A stretch of DNA of 64,000 bases, taken from Candidatus Bathyarchaeia archaeon (GTDB lineage Archaea; Thermoproteota; Bathyarchaeia; Bathyarchaeales; Bathyarchaeaceae). The DNA lies in contig DATETJ010000002.1 of the NCBI GenBank assembly GCA_035283685.1, positions 357,362-421,361 of the forward strand, in the 5' to 3' direction. A program made the position numbers and the translations under genes. The notes under the pieces were generated by a model. That model was not told where the DNA came from and did no database searches. It worked only from the letters and a program-made list of their open reading frames with translations. Below are positions 40,287 through 49,034 of this stretch, in pieces. Position 1 is the stretch's first letter. Every line of letters starts with the position of its first letter.

Positions 40287-42806
40287 TCATAAGTTGATCT
40301 CGGGTCCTTTAGTGCCCCATCTTTCGATTTCACAAATTTTGGCTTTCGCCTTGTCGAGTGACTTTTCTAAGCATTGTTCGAATTCCGTGTCGTGGGTAGC
40401 AACAAAGACTTGCCTTTCTTCCAAGATCTCACCCAAAAGCTTGCAAAGCGCATCCTTGTGAGCTTTGTCCATGGATTGTGATGGGTCGTCTAGCAGAATC
40501 AGACCTAAATTGGATTGTAATCTAGTAGACATAGATAAGAAAAGAGAAAGAGCAACTGCATTCATCTGAGCATTGCTGAACCTAGTTTGCACATAAGTAC
40601 CCTGTTTGAAATCCTTGTCCCAAGCCCTTATTCTGTAAATGGCTTTGCCTCTCTCCTCCTCTGGAATGAGCTGCAGATTAACGAAATACGGATGGCCTAG
40701 GATTTTCGAGTAATATGAGCCAATCGTTGACTGTAACTCTGACAGAGCCTTCTTAACCAATTCTTCGCGAGCCGTAGTGGCAGCCTGATATATGTCAGTT
40801 AGACCTATTTCCAGCTCCTTAATCTCCGAATGTTTCTTTTCTAAATCCTTCAACCTTTTCTGCAATACTGGCAAGCCTTTCTCCAGTTGATCAACTCTAT
40901 CCTTTTCGTTTAGAAAACCGAGGATTTTTTCGCAAACTTCAAGCTCGCCCTTGGTCGCTCTGATGTTTTCTGTGGCGCCTTCTAGAGTCTTAATATCTTG
41001 GTCTGAATCGCTTATTCGCTCAGCCAACAGACTGACTAACTTCTCTTCTTTTTCCGCGACCCCCAGCGATTTTTGCACTTGCTTTTCAATTGAGCCGAGC
41101 TTCTGTATCTTTTTCTCCAGTTCTTCAAGCTTTGAGCCTACCTGAATCTCTTGGGATTTTAGAGACCTCATCCTCTCGTCAATTTCGGATACTCGTTTGC
41201 TGATTCTTTCAAGCTCATCATCAACATACTTCACCAAATCGCCTTTTGGCTCAAACTCCTTCTTCTTTAGCTTCTCTTTCTCTTCATCGATTCTCAGCTC
41301 TATGTTCACCAGTTGGTCTTCAAGTTTAGATAACGTATCCAGTGCGCGCCCAATACGTGTCTTCTGGCGCGATAGCTCTTCTGACTCATTCTGTAATTTT
41401 CGCACGATTTTGGCGCTTTCTCTTTCGCCGATTTCCTTCTCCAAAACCGAAACTACGTTCTGGCAAACAATATCACTCTTACAAAGCGGACAGTCTTTGG
41501 GTAAGGTGCTTTTAAGATAATCTAAACCAGAAACCAGCACAGACCCTAGCGATTCCTCTCTCTTAATTGCCTTCATTTTATCGTTTATCTCAGATTCGAG
41601 TTTCTTCAAAGTTTCTTCGATGCTGCCCTTGGCTCCAAACTCCTTCGTGACTTCCTCGAGTTCACCTCTGACGTCATTAAGATTCGAGCAAAGATGACCA
41701 ATAGCGCCACTTTCATCTTGAAGGAATTTTCTTGCGGAAATCTTCGCTCTCAGCTCTGTGTCCATCTTAGAGATCTGGTCAGAGATTACAGATTTTCTGG
41801 TTCGCAGATCTTTTGGCTCTTTAGTTTCAAGAGATGCAACGTCATTTAAGGCCTCTTCATAATCTTGTTTTGTGCTTTTTAGAATGGACTGATCACTTAC
41901 TTTCTCTTTGTAAACGTTAGTCCACGCTTTCTCTAACTCGTTCATAGCTTTCCTCATTTGACCCAGTGCTTTTTCTGATGAACTTAGGTCAAGCGTTGGT
42001 TTTTCTAGTTCCTTGACTTTAATCTTGACGTTTATCGCGATCTCACCAATATCCTCAGAGGCCTTCTCAACAAGCTCGACCACTGATGGCAGGTTGAGTT
42101 TGCTGCTCTCTATTCCGGATTTTCCCATCTCTGCCTCGAGTTCCGCAAGTCTTTTTCTAGAAATTACAACTTCTTGCATCTTCCTGTTTTTTATGTCCTC
42201 AATCTCGTCTTCAATGCCTTCGGCCTCTTTCGCAACGTGCTTGACTGGAAGATAGTCAATAAGTTCTCTGACGAAGTGAAGCCCGAGAAGCTTGTCGATG
42301 ACTTCGCTTCTGAGTAGCGGATCACCTACTATGAGGTCCCTGATAGCTTCTTGATGTAAGTATATACTTGCGTAGAACTCTGTAGGAGTAATTCTCAGCA
42401 ACCTGTTCAATTCAGACTGAGCTTCATCATCAAAATATCCCTTTCCTTCAACTTCGACTTTCAACTCTGTCTTGCCCGCAGTTGTTGACCTGCCCAGCTT
42501 TCTTTCTCTAATCAGTTTGACTCTCTTGCCTTTCTCATCCTCGAGAATGACCTCTATAATTGCCTTTTTCTGCGAATGAAAAGAGTTTACGACAGCGTCC
42601 TCCTTCTTAAATTCGACAGGCCCATCGACCGCCGAAGCCAAACCGCCAAACAAGCCCCATTCAATTGCTTGCATCACACTTGACTTGCCGACGCCATTGG
42701 GACCAAAAAGAACGGCCCCGTTTCCACTAAGATCGATATTCATCCTGTTGTTTATTCCTCTAAACCCCTCTATTGCAAGGTTTGATATGCGAAAACGCGA
42801 TCCCAT
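40287..42806 (-). CDS. Rad50/SMC-like zinc-hook ATPase of the candidate defence operon
   Basis: 839 residues from ATG 42806, chosen for GGGGTGAG just upstream; GTG 42815 is an alternative. Walker A GPNGVGKSS at 35-43, two long coiled coils (about 180-435 and 450-690) separated by a CPLC zinc hook at 439-442, an ABC-signature-like FSNAQMNAVALSLFLSM and Walker B LILLDDPSQSMD with D773/D774. The plan is Rad50/SbcC, yet no Mre11 is nearby and the Walker B ends DDPSQ where Rad50 has DEPT. It is the last gene of the operon, 1 nt after the small protein. Confidence 0.9.
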   Translation of the reverse strand: MGSRFRISNLAIEGFRGINNRMNIDLSGNGAVLFGPNGVGKSSVMQAIEWGLFGGLASAVDGPVEFKKEDAVVNSFHSQKKAIIEVILEDEKGKRVKLIRERKLGRSTTAGKTELKVEVEGKGYFDDEAQSELNRLLRITPTEFYASIYLHQEAIRDLIVGDPLLRSEVIDKLLGLHFVRELIDYLPVKHVAKEAEGIEDEIEDIKNRKMQEVVISRKRLAELEAEMGKSGIESSKLNLPSVVELVEKASEDIGEIAINVKIKVKELEKPTLDLSSSEKALGQMRKAMNELEKAWTNVYKEKVSDQSILKSTKQDYEEALNDVASLETKEPKDLRTRKSVISDQISKMDTELRAKISARKFLQDESGAIGHLCSNLNDVRGELEEVTKEFGAKGSIEETLKKLESEINDKMKAIKREESLGSVLVSGLDYLKSTLPKDCPLCKSDIVCQNVVSVLEKEIGERESAKIVRKLQNESEELSRQKTRIGRALDTLSKLEDQLVNIELRIDEEKEKLKKKEFEPKGDLVKYVDDELERISKRVSEIDERMRSLKSQEIQVGSKLEELEKKIQKLGSIEKQVQKSLGVAEKEEKLVSLLAERISDSDQDIKTLEGATENIRATKGELEVCEKILGFLNEKDRVDQLEKGLPVLQKRLKDLEKKHSEIKELEIGLTDIYQAATTAREELVKKALSELQSTIGSYYSKILGHPYFVNLQLIPEEERGKAIYRIRAWDKDFKQGTYVQTRFSNAQMNAVALSLFLSMSTRLQSNLGLILLDDPSQSMDKAHKDALCKLLGEILEERQVFVATHDTEFEQCLEKSLDKAKAKICEIERWGTKGPEINL

Positions 42807-42807
42807 A

Positions 42808-42993
42808 TCACTCACCCCTAATTCTCCTTGTCATCTCTTTCACACCATCTTGAACTGCTTCTCCGCCGCCTTCATCGAGCCACTGCAATATCATCTTCAG
42901 CAACTTGGCATGTTTGTCCTTCCTCGCAAGGCGCTGACTTAGCTCCTCATACAGACTTTCCGAAAACACGCTCATTTCACGACGTCCTTTCAC
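42808..42993 (-). CDS. Small protein of the Rad50-like operon
   Basis: 61 residues from the GTG at 42993 (overlapping the ATPase stop), or 55 from the ATG at 42975. All-helical and charged (SLYEELSQRLARKDKHAKLL, then MILQWLDEGGGEAVQDGVKE). No motif recognised. Its position between the P-loop ATPase and Rad50-like genes, with overlaps on one side and 1 nt on the other, suggests a structural or regulatory partner. Confidence 0.7.
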   Translation of the reverse strand: MKGRREMSVFSESLYEELSQRLARKDKHAKLLKMILQWLDEGGGEAVQDGVKEMTRRIRGE

Positions 42994-44231
42994 TTAGCAT
43001 ATTTCAAATACTCATCTAGCTTTTCCTTAATGAATACTTTCCCCGTGATCTCTTCATGATTCTGTTCCACGAAATCCAGGTTCAACAAGGCATAATTATT
43101 CAAAACACCCGCTTCCACAGCTCGGTTCATACTCTCCAGAAAGAGTCTAGGAACTCCATTCGTGAGATAAGTTATGTATTTGACCACGTCTTCATCAAAA
43201 GGGTAAAGCGGATTATCAGGCTCACCACGCCTAAAGAGGCTCATATAACTAAGACAGACTTTGACACCTTCCGGCTGGCTCATTGTATTGACGTCAATTT
43301 TGTGCCTTTTATCAAGGCTTGCCAAGGAAATAACATGCTTGCCTTCGGGTTGACCCAGCGCTTGTTCCGCCACTGGATGAAGGGTTACCACAATTGTGGC
43401 CTGTCCAGCGCATGCCCTTAAGAGACTGCTCATTCCAGTACTGAATACGCTTAAACCTGCCCCTCTAAGTGGCTCAATCGTTTCTTCAAACTGGTCAACA
43501 AAGAAATAATGATACGGGTAGCCCGAGATCTTCATTAGTTCCATCATTGTCCTTAAACACTCGATTTTGTCTGTTCCTTTTCCCTTGGTGATTTTCAACC
43601 ACTCATCGGTGAAACTTGATGGTTGAGTAAGATATGTTTCCAAATAAGCCTGGACTATCTTTTCCTTGGCTAAGGAATTTCGGCTACAAACCCATTTTGC
43701 CACATCAGATGCAACAGTCTGAGTTTTGTACAAGAAAGAGAAGAGACCAAACTGAATTTCATCGGTCATCTTAGGATATGTAGAACTGAAAGCTCCAACA
43801 TCGGTCTCTTCAACCTTTGGAGACGCGGCATCTTCTGCATACTTCAAAAGGAGTTTCTTTAACGCTTCCCAGAGAAAGCCACCTTCATGCCATTTAAACA
43901 CAATGTCATCGCAGAAATCAGCCGGCCCAGACTTTGATCTAACCTTCACATAAATAGAGGTAATGGTAGGGTCGCTAGTCAATCTCTTCCATTCTTGGAC
44001 CATTAGCGCTGACTTCCCTATTCCTCTTTCCCATCCGCCGCCAGTAATGTAAATCAAATTAATCCTTGAATCGACTTTTCGTTTGATGTCTACAATTTCC
44101 TCTTGAAAGACTTCTTTGTTGAAGATCATGCCATTTATTCGGGCATCGGTGCTGTAGGGATCAATTATAGCCATCTGTGGGAAAGGATTCGTTTCAAGGA
44201 AATATGGGTGATATCTTTCTTCGCCAACCAT
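42990..44231 (-). CDS. P-loop ATPase of the candidate defence operon
   Basis: 413 residues. FLETNPFP near 11-18 resembles the NPF opening of ExeA/TniB-like ATPases; then Walker A GWERGIGKSA at 66-75 (K73), Walker B YHYFFVDQFEE near 240-250 (D246), and the sensor region TIVVTLHPVAEQAL. The C-terminal half (DVVKYITYLTNGVPRLFLES) is helical, like AAA+ or STAND lids. It may load or regulate the Rad50-like partner. RBS GGAGG lies 12 nt before the ATG. Confidence 0.85.
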   Translation of the reverse strand: MVGEERYHPYFLETNPFPQMAIIDPYSTDARINGMIFNKEVFQEEIVDIKRKVDSRINLIYITGGGWERGIGKSALMVQEWKRLTSDPTITSIYVKVRSKSGPADFCDDIVFKWHEGGFLWEALKKLLLKYAEDAASPKVEETDVGAFSSTYPKMTDEIQFGLFSFLYKTQTVASDVAKWVCSRNSLAKEKIVQAYLETYLTQPSSFTDEWLKITKGKGTDKIECLRTMMELMKISGYPYHYFFVDQFEETIEPLRGAGLSVFSTGMSSLLRACAGQATIVVTLHPVAEQALGQPEGKHVISLASLDKRHKIDVNTMSQPEGVKVCLSYMSLFRRGEPDNPLYPFDEDVVKYITYLTNGVPRLFLESMNRAVEAGVLNNYALLNLDFVEQNHEEITGKVFIKEKLDEYLKYAK

Positions 44232-44249
44232 ATTTCGAGCATAACCTCC

Positions 44250-45359
44250 TTACTTGGTTGCCTTTATGAAAGTAATATACTCATCGCTCCCCGTCTTAGG
44301 GGGCAGAACCTTAAGCATTGAGGAGAGACCGCGACGAGGCGGTAAAGGGCCACCTCCTGGATGCAGCTTGACGGCATATTCGTCCGGTTTATTGATCATT
44401 CGCTTGATAAAACTGTCAAAGGTTTTGTCACTTATCCGTAACTGTTCGCAAACATAATCTCTAAGTTCGGAATAGTAAACAGGGTAATTCGATTTGTAGT
44501 CCGACAATTTCAAATATTCCTTCCAAAGAACTACCTCGAAATCCCCGCTACTAACGGTAAAAGTCCTAATCAAAAGAAAATCCTCTTCTTCTTCCAACCT
44601 TATCAAAATGTATCCGTTGTTTTCAGCCTGTCTCAGAATATCGGTCGGCGACTTTCCCTCAATAGGAAATACCCCTCCATCACTAACCTCTCTTACGAAT
44701 CGATCTACTGGTAAGTTCTCGATATCAGTCAACTCAGAAGGCTGCTTGATAGAAGCCAGTATCTCAGATAACTTGAGCACGTTGGCAATCAAGTATACTC
44801 TCTGCATTCGTTGACCGTTTTTTTTCTCTCGCCAGTTCAAAATTTCAAGCTGCGTCAACAAATCGCGAACAACTTCGAACTGTATCTTATCAACTTTGAG
44901 TTGGTAGCCCTCAGCTAAGCTTTTGAACAAAACAGTTTCTTTTCCCAACGGTAACAGAAACTCGCCTTTAGTCTGATTTCGGATACGAAGAAGAACCTCG
45001 TTGAAGGGAATGTAAGTCTTTAATAGCCTGCCAAGCAGCATTGACTTCGTTTTAGGATAGGTAATGTCATGATCAAGGAATTCTGTGGCCTCCTCAGAAA
45101 GTAGCACTTCATTTCCTGCACGTCGCAGTAGCTCTGTCTGCACAAAAAGCCGGTAACAATTCTCAGCCAAACGCTCACTTTTGACTGTCTTTAGCCTATA
45201 ACCTTTGCCAATAGCCTTGAACTTTTCCCTTTCAAACTTCACTCTCTGATTGAAAATGGCGTTTCTTATCGCTTTAAGATCGTAACCTTCTTTTTTCACG
45301 ACATTCAGAAAAACACGAAGATACTCTAGACTGAACACTGTAGGAATGCGCTTGAACAT
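44250..45359 (-). CDS. Winged-helix-like protein of the candidate defence operon
   Basis: 369 residues from ATG 45359, whose A lies within the nuclease stop TAATG (classic coupling). Domains by eye: an N-terminal helical part (LEYLRVFLNVVKKEGYDLKA), a winged-helix-like middle (FEVVRDLLTQLEILNWREKK, after ETVLFKSLAEGYQLKVDKI), and a C-terminal part ending in a glycine/proline-rich stretch. No recognised family. The size and predicted winged helices recall kleisin-like or accessory subunits of SMC systems, an analogy only. Confidence 0.7.
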   Translation of the reverse strand: MFKRIPTVFSLEYLRVFLNVVKKEGYDLKAIRNAIFNQRVKFEREKFKAIGKGYRLKTVKSERLAENCYRLFVQTELLRRAGNEVLLSEEATEFLDHDITYPKTKSMLLGRLLKTYIPFNEVLLRIRNQTKGEFLLPLGKETVLFKSLAEGYQLKVDKIQFEVVRDLLTQLEILNWREKKNGQRMQRVYLIANVLKLSEILASIKQPSELTDIENLPVDRFVREVSDGGVFPIEGKSPTDILRQAENNGYILIRLEEEEDFLLIRTFTVSSGDFEVVLWKEYLKLSDYKSNYPVYYSELRDYVCEQLRISDKTFDSFIKRMINKPDEYAVKLHPGGGPLPPRRGLSSMLKVLPPKTGSDEYITFIKATK

Positions 45360-45997
45360 TATTCGTACCCCTTCCCTCTCCACTTTTGATAGCAAATCAT
45401 GAATCTTTGAAGCAGTTCGTGACCATCACGATGCGATCTTAAGGCAGCAGGTTGAGGCAACGAAAGGAGTTTCTTCATTTCGATGAGCTCACCACGCATC
45501 GCATCGGCTCGATGAGTCTTATCTATCATCAACTCAACAGGGGGCAATATCGAGTCAATCGGGAGAATCCCATAAGCCAAAGCATACTTCCTAATATTCT
45601 CCGTAATTCTGGCAGTGCAAAGGAAAATACCCTTTATCTGAAAACCTCGGGAAAAGGAAGCATTTAAAGCGTAATCAAGAATTTTAGAATTAAAACTGAA
45701 GGCTTGATCAATCAAAGCCAGTCCTCTCCTTTTGCATTCAATCACAAAGAAAGTATTTCCGTCTATGATTATCCCGTCAAACTGATGCCTAAGCCCAGAG
45801 ACAGTTGGATAATTCAATGTGGATCTAGGGGGGAGGACGGACACTGGATACTTTCTAATACATTCGTACGCTCTGTGAGAAACCCTCTCTTCGAAATAGT
45901 AACCTTCTTTGGACGAGGCTTCTTTAGCTGACTTTGCTTCCTCAACAAGCAAATCATAAAGAGCCACGATTAACTTGTCAATAATCTCAGATGCCAC
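45359..45997 (-). CDS. PD-(D/E)XK nuclease of the candidate defence operon
   Basis: 212 residues. The catalytic triad of restriction-type nucleases is clear: D74 in HQFDGIIIDG, then E87 and K89 in FFVIECKRRG (D-x12-E-x-K), preceded by the helix EGYYFEERVSHRAYECI with conserved glutamates. The remaining half is helical. First long gene of the operon. It is likely the effector that cuts DNA when the partner ATPases detect a signal. Confidence 0.85.
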   Translation of the reverse strand: MASEIIDKLIVALYDLLVEEAKSAKEASSKEGYYFEERVSHRAYECIRKYPVSVLPPRSTLNYPTVSGLRHQFDGIIIDGNTFFVIECKRRGLALIDQAFSFNSKILDYALNASFSRGFQIKGIFLCTARITENIRKYALAYGILPIDSILPPVELMIDKTHRADAMRGELIEMKKLLSLPQPAALRSHRDGHELLQRFMICYQKWRGKGYE

Positions 45998-46035
45998 TCT
46001 TCACCGCTCCAAAGCCAAGCAGGGCAAAGCAAGAC

Positions 46036-46137
46036 TTATTTCAATCTCTTAACCTCTTCGTGAATGATGCTACCAGATTCGTAAGGGATCAGTTGATTTT
46101 TCCTGAAGGTATACTTTCTCTTCTTTTTAGCTGGCAT
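46036..46137 (-). CDS. 33-residue basic peptide before the nuclease gene
   Basis: ATG at 46137 (GGAATGG upstream), TAA at 46036, 38 nt before the nuclease start. The N-terminus is a basic stretch (PAKKKRKYTFRKNQ) and the rest is acidic-helical (SGSIIHEEVKRLK). It may be the first member of the operon. The promoter region (46138-46248) is shared with the divergent radical-SAM gene, whose TATA-like CTATAAAGTATAT is near 46224. Confidence 0.55.
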   Translation of the reverse strand: MPAKKKRKYTFRKNQLIPYESGSIIHEEVKRLK

Positions 46138-46248
46138 TTCAACCATTCCGCTTAGTATTGATGGTTTTCCTTAAATCATTAGTGGGCACGTTCGCTGAGA
46201 ACCAATTTATTTTCAACATTTGCCTATAAAGTATATCAAAGGGGCTTC

Positions 46249-47091
46249 ATGCCTAATCTGTCAGCAAGCGGTCTAAGGCGTCTTAGTGTGATTGTTAGGG
46301 ATGTGGAGTACCAGTCTGTTCTGAATAGGAGCGCTTTGGCAGATTACTGCATAAACCCGTACATAGGCTGCGAACACGGCTGCAAATACTGCTACGCCGA
46401 ATCCTACACCCGAAGATTCACCAAACACACTGAACCGTGGGGAAGCTTCATCGACGTCAAAATCAACGCACCCACAATACTAGCACATGAAGTCAAAAGA
46501 AAACCCAAAGGCGAAGTCTACATAAGCAGCCTAACCGATGCCTACCAACCCCTAGAACAAAAACACGAATTAACCCGAAAACTACTCGAAATCCTATTGA
46601 AACACCAGTTCCCCATAACCATACAAACCAAATCAACCCTAGTCCTAAGAGACCTAGACCTCATCAAAAAATTCCACACAAGCCAAATCGGCTTCACCAT
46701 AACCAGCCTAAACGACAACATCCGGAAACAGTTTGAGCCACAATCCTCAACAGTCGAAGAAAAACTACAAGCGCTAGACGAACTACACGCAAACAACGTG
46801 AAAACATACGTGTTCTTCGGACCAGTTCTGCCTTACCTGTCAGACCAAAACCTCGAAGAAACCCTCCACAAGATCGCCCACACAGGCGTAGACTACATCT
46901 ACGTGGACAAACTCAACCTAAAACCCGGCTTATGGCCAATCCTCAACGGCTTCCTAGACAAAGAACTCAGCGACCTGCACAGTAAATGGGAGAGCATCTT
47001 CCTCAAGAAAAACGACTATTACGCAGACCTCAAGAAAAAAATCGACACCACATGCAGAGAACTAAGCCTAGAATGCAGATTCTGCTACTGA
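46249..47091 (+). CDS. Radical SAM protein, SPL/Rv2578c type
   Basis: 280 residues. The SAM [4Fe-4S] motif CEHGCKYCYAES is near residue 39 (CxxxCxxC). Later blocks (GEVYISSLTDAYQPLEQKHE, QIGFTITSLN, then VKTYVFFGPVLPYLSDQN) fit the family of spore-photoproduct-lyase-like archaeal proteins. The substrate is unknown. The C-terminus ends in CRFCY, a possible second cluster ligand. The coding strand is C-rich. Confidence 0.9.
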   Translation: MPNLSASGLRRLSVIVRDVEYQSVLNRSALADYCINPYIGCEHGCKYCYAESYTRRFTKHTEPWGSFIDVKINAPTILAHEVKRKPKGEVYISSLTDAYQPLEQKHELTRKLLEILLKHQFPITIQTKSTLVLRDLDLIKKFHTSQIGFTITSLNDNIRKQFEPQSSTVEEKLQALDELHANNVKTYVFFGPVLPYLSDQNLEETLHKIAHTGVDYIYVDKLNLKPGLWPILNGFLDKELSDLHSKWESIFLKKNDYYADLKKKIDTTCRELSLECRFCY

Positions 47092-47111
47092 CCACAGCCG
47101 TGAACCCAGAA

Positions 47112-47522
47112 CTATTCTTCCATCGTCTTCAAATACTGCGCATATTGTTCAGCGGTGAGCAGTCTTCCCTTATCCTTCTTGAGGTCAACTAGGCTGATTC
47201 GGGCTAACCAACCTTTTCCATAAGGGTCTTGATTAAGCAGTTCAGGACTGTCACCCAATTCCCTGTTGACTTTGGTTATCTTTCCAGTGACCGGCGAGAA
47301 CACATCTGACACCGACTTGACCGACTCCACCGTGCCCATACTCTGATTCTGCTCAACCTCAGAACCCTCATCCTTAACCTCAACATAAACGATCTCATGA
47401 AGCTGCTTCTGAGCATAATCAGTTATGCCCACTACAGCTTCCTTGCCCGCTAACCGCACCCACTCATGCTCCCTCGAATAGAGGAGATCGTCTGGAAGCT
47501 CATAGTCTTGGTACCGCATCAC
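47112..47522 (-). CDS. gcvH: Glycine cleavage system H protein
   Basis: 136 residues. Lipoyl lysine K69 sits in GTVESVKSVSD; the opening EHEWVRLAGKEAVVGITDYA and VEVKDEGSEVEQNQS are as in GcvH. It carries the aminomethyl group between GcvP, GcvT and dihydrolipoamide dehydrogenase. It overlaps the gcvT stop by 4 nt. No gcvP is present in the window. Confidence 0.96.
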   Translation of the reverse strand: MMRYQDYELPDDLLYSREHEWVRLAGKEAVVGITDYAQKQLHEIVYVEVKDEGSEVEQNQSMGTVESVKSVSDVFSPVTGKITKVNRELGDSPELLNQDPYGKGWLARISLVDLKKDKGRLLTAEQYAQYLKTMEE

Positions 47523-48661
47523 TTCACCCTCTCATAACCATACTTCGTCGCATCGTAAAGCGGAAACTTACAAACCTCAGCCTTTAAGGATTTATCCCTC
47601 ACCCTAACCGTAACCGCCGAGCCCTCAACCGCATACTCAACACCCACATGCGCCTGAGCCACACCACACTCCAACAACGGCGAAAACAAACCACTCGTCA
47701 CATAACCAACCTTCTCCACACTGTCCTTCCAAACCTCCTGCTTCGGACGCGGCGAAGCCCCCTTCTCCAACATCTTCAAGCCCACACGCTTCCTCTTTAT
47801 GCCCTCAGCCTTCTGCTTCTCCAAAGCAGCTTTACCAATAAACGATTCTTTCTTGAGTTTAACAACGAAGCCCAAACCAGCCTCCAACGGCGTGACAGTC
47901 TCATCAATATCGTTACCGTACAAGCACATACCCGCTTCCAGACGCAGAGAGTCTCTGGCGCTCAAGCCACACGGCTCCATTCCGAACTCTTCCCCTGCCT
48001 TTAAAATGGCATGCCACGATTGAACCGCCTTCACCGGCTCAAGCAACGGCGAATTCCAGATAAGCACCTCAAACCCATCCTCGCCCGTGTAACCGGTTCT
48101 GGACACAAACGCGTCTATGTCGCTGATTTTGATCCAACCGCATTTGAACCGCTCAATCTTACCCACGCCGGCGCCAGCAATCTTCTCTAGAACCTGCTGG
48201 GCGCTGGGTCCTTGAACCGCGAACATGGCAACGTTGTCAGACACGTCTTCAACCTTAGCATTGAAGGCTTTCGCGTTTTGAACCAGCCACTTGAAATCTT
48301 TCTCCCGATTGGCAGCATTGTACACCGCCAAGAACTTTTCCTGCTCCAGCCGAGACACAATGAAATCGTCCTTGATTCCCCCGTTCTCATTGCACATAGT
48401 TGAATACTGCGCGTTGCAAGGCATGAGAACTGACACATCATTCGTCGTAACATAGTTCAAGAAAGCCTCGCTCTTGGAGCCCGTTACCACGGCTCTGCCC
48501 ATATGCGTAATATCAAACAAGCCCACATGCGTCCTCACAGCCATATGCTCAGGAATCGTTCCCTTATACCACAAAGGCATGTCAAAACCAGCAAACTCCA
48601 CCATCTTAGCGTTCTGCCTATGAAACTCGTAAAGATGCGTCCTCCTCACAGACTTGCCCAT
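47519..48661 (-). CDS. gcvT: Glycine cleavage T protein (aminomethyltransferase)
   Basis: 380 residues. It transfers the one-carbon unit from GcvH to tetrahydrofolate or, in some archaea, tetrahydromethanopterin. Motifs: VGLFDITHMGRAVV near 46, SRTGYTGEDGFEVLIW near 190, and GLSARDSLRLEAGMCLYGND near 250. Directly followed by gcvH with overlap, so both come from one transcript. The top strand is unusually C-rich here. Confidence 0.95.
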   Translation of the reverse strand: MGKSVRRTHLYEFHRQNAKMVEFAGFDMPLWYKGTIPEHMAVRTHVGLFDITHMGRAVVTGSKSEAFLNYVTTNDVSVLMPCNAQYSTMCNENGGIKDDFIVSRLEQEKFLAVYNAANREKDFKWLVQNAKAFNAKVEDVSDNVAMFAVQGPSAQQVLEKIAGAGVGKIERFKCGWIKISDIDAFVSRTGYTGEDGFEVLIWNSPLLEPVKAVQSWHAILKAGEEFGMEPCGLSARDSLRLEAGMCLYGNDIDETVTPLEAGLGFVVKLKKESFIGKAALEKQKAEGIKRKRVGLKMLEKGASPRPKQEVWKDSVEKVGYVTSGLFSPLLECGVAQAHVGVEYAVEGSAVTVRVRDKSLKAEVCKFPLYDATKYGYERVK

Positions 48662-48724
48662 CTGCCTATTACACTCCGAAAACCGCTTTACGGATGAATT
48701 CGTTGCGAAAGCTGATTAACTTTT

Positions 48725-48913
48725 TCACTTAAAAGGCTTAATCTCCACGCACCCACGTTCAAAAGACAGCTTCTTCCCACATTTCGGGCACCGGCCATCA
48801 AACCGCTGAATAATCTCATCCGGAGGCGTCAACTCGATGCCTTCATACAAAACGGTTTTACACTGTGAACATGACACGCGCTGGGGCATCTCTCCTCTCA
48901 CATCCTCAAACAA
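48725..48913 (-). CDS. Small zinc-ribbon protein
   Basis: 62 residues with CSQC at 15-18 and CPKC near 42-45, the two halves of a zinc ribbon (SCSQCKTVLYEGIEL, then FDGRCPKCGKKLSF). Similar small proteins are common in archaea and have no assigned function. It is divergent from the topoisomerase gene and 63 nt upstream of gcvT on the minus strand. Confidence 0.75.
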   Translation of the reverse strand: MFEDVRGEMPQRVSCSQCKTVLYEGIELTPPDEIIQRFDGRCPKCGKKLSFERGCVEIKPFK

Positions 48914-49034
48914 CAGATATCCGAATACAAAACAAAAGAACCTATATAAGTCTACATGTGCCGAATCCAGTTTTGTTCAAGCAAATCATAATAACGTCAT
49001 TGCAGTTGACAAGGAAAGGGAAAGGCCCAGAACC

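Noticed and set aside
48837..49034. N-terminal extension of the topoisomerase
   Set aside because: Runs back across the start of the divergent zinc-ribbon gene and lacks Toprim-like sequence; the ATG at 49035 begins directly with the Toprim strand.
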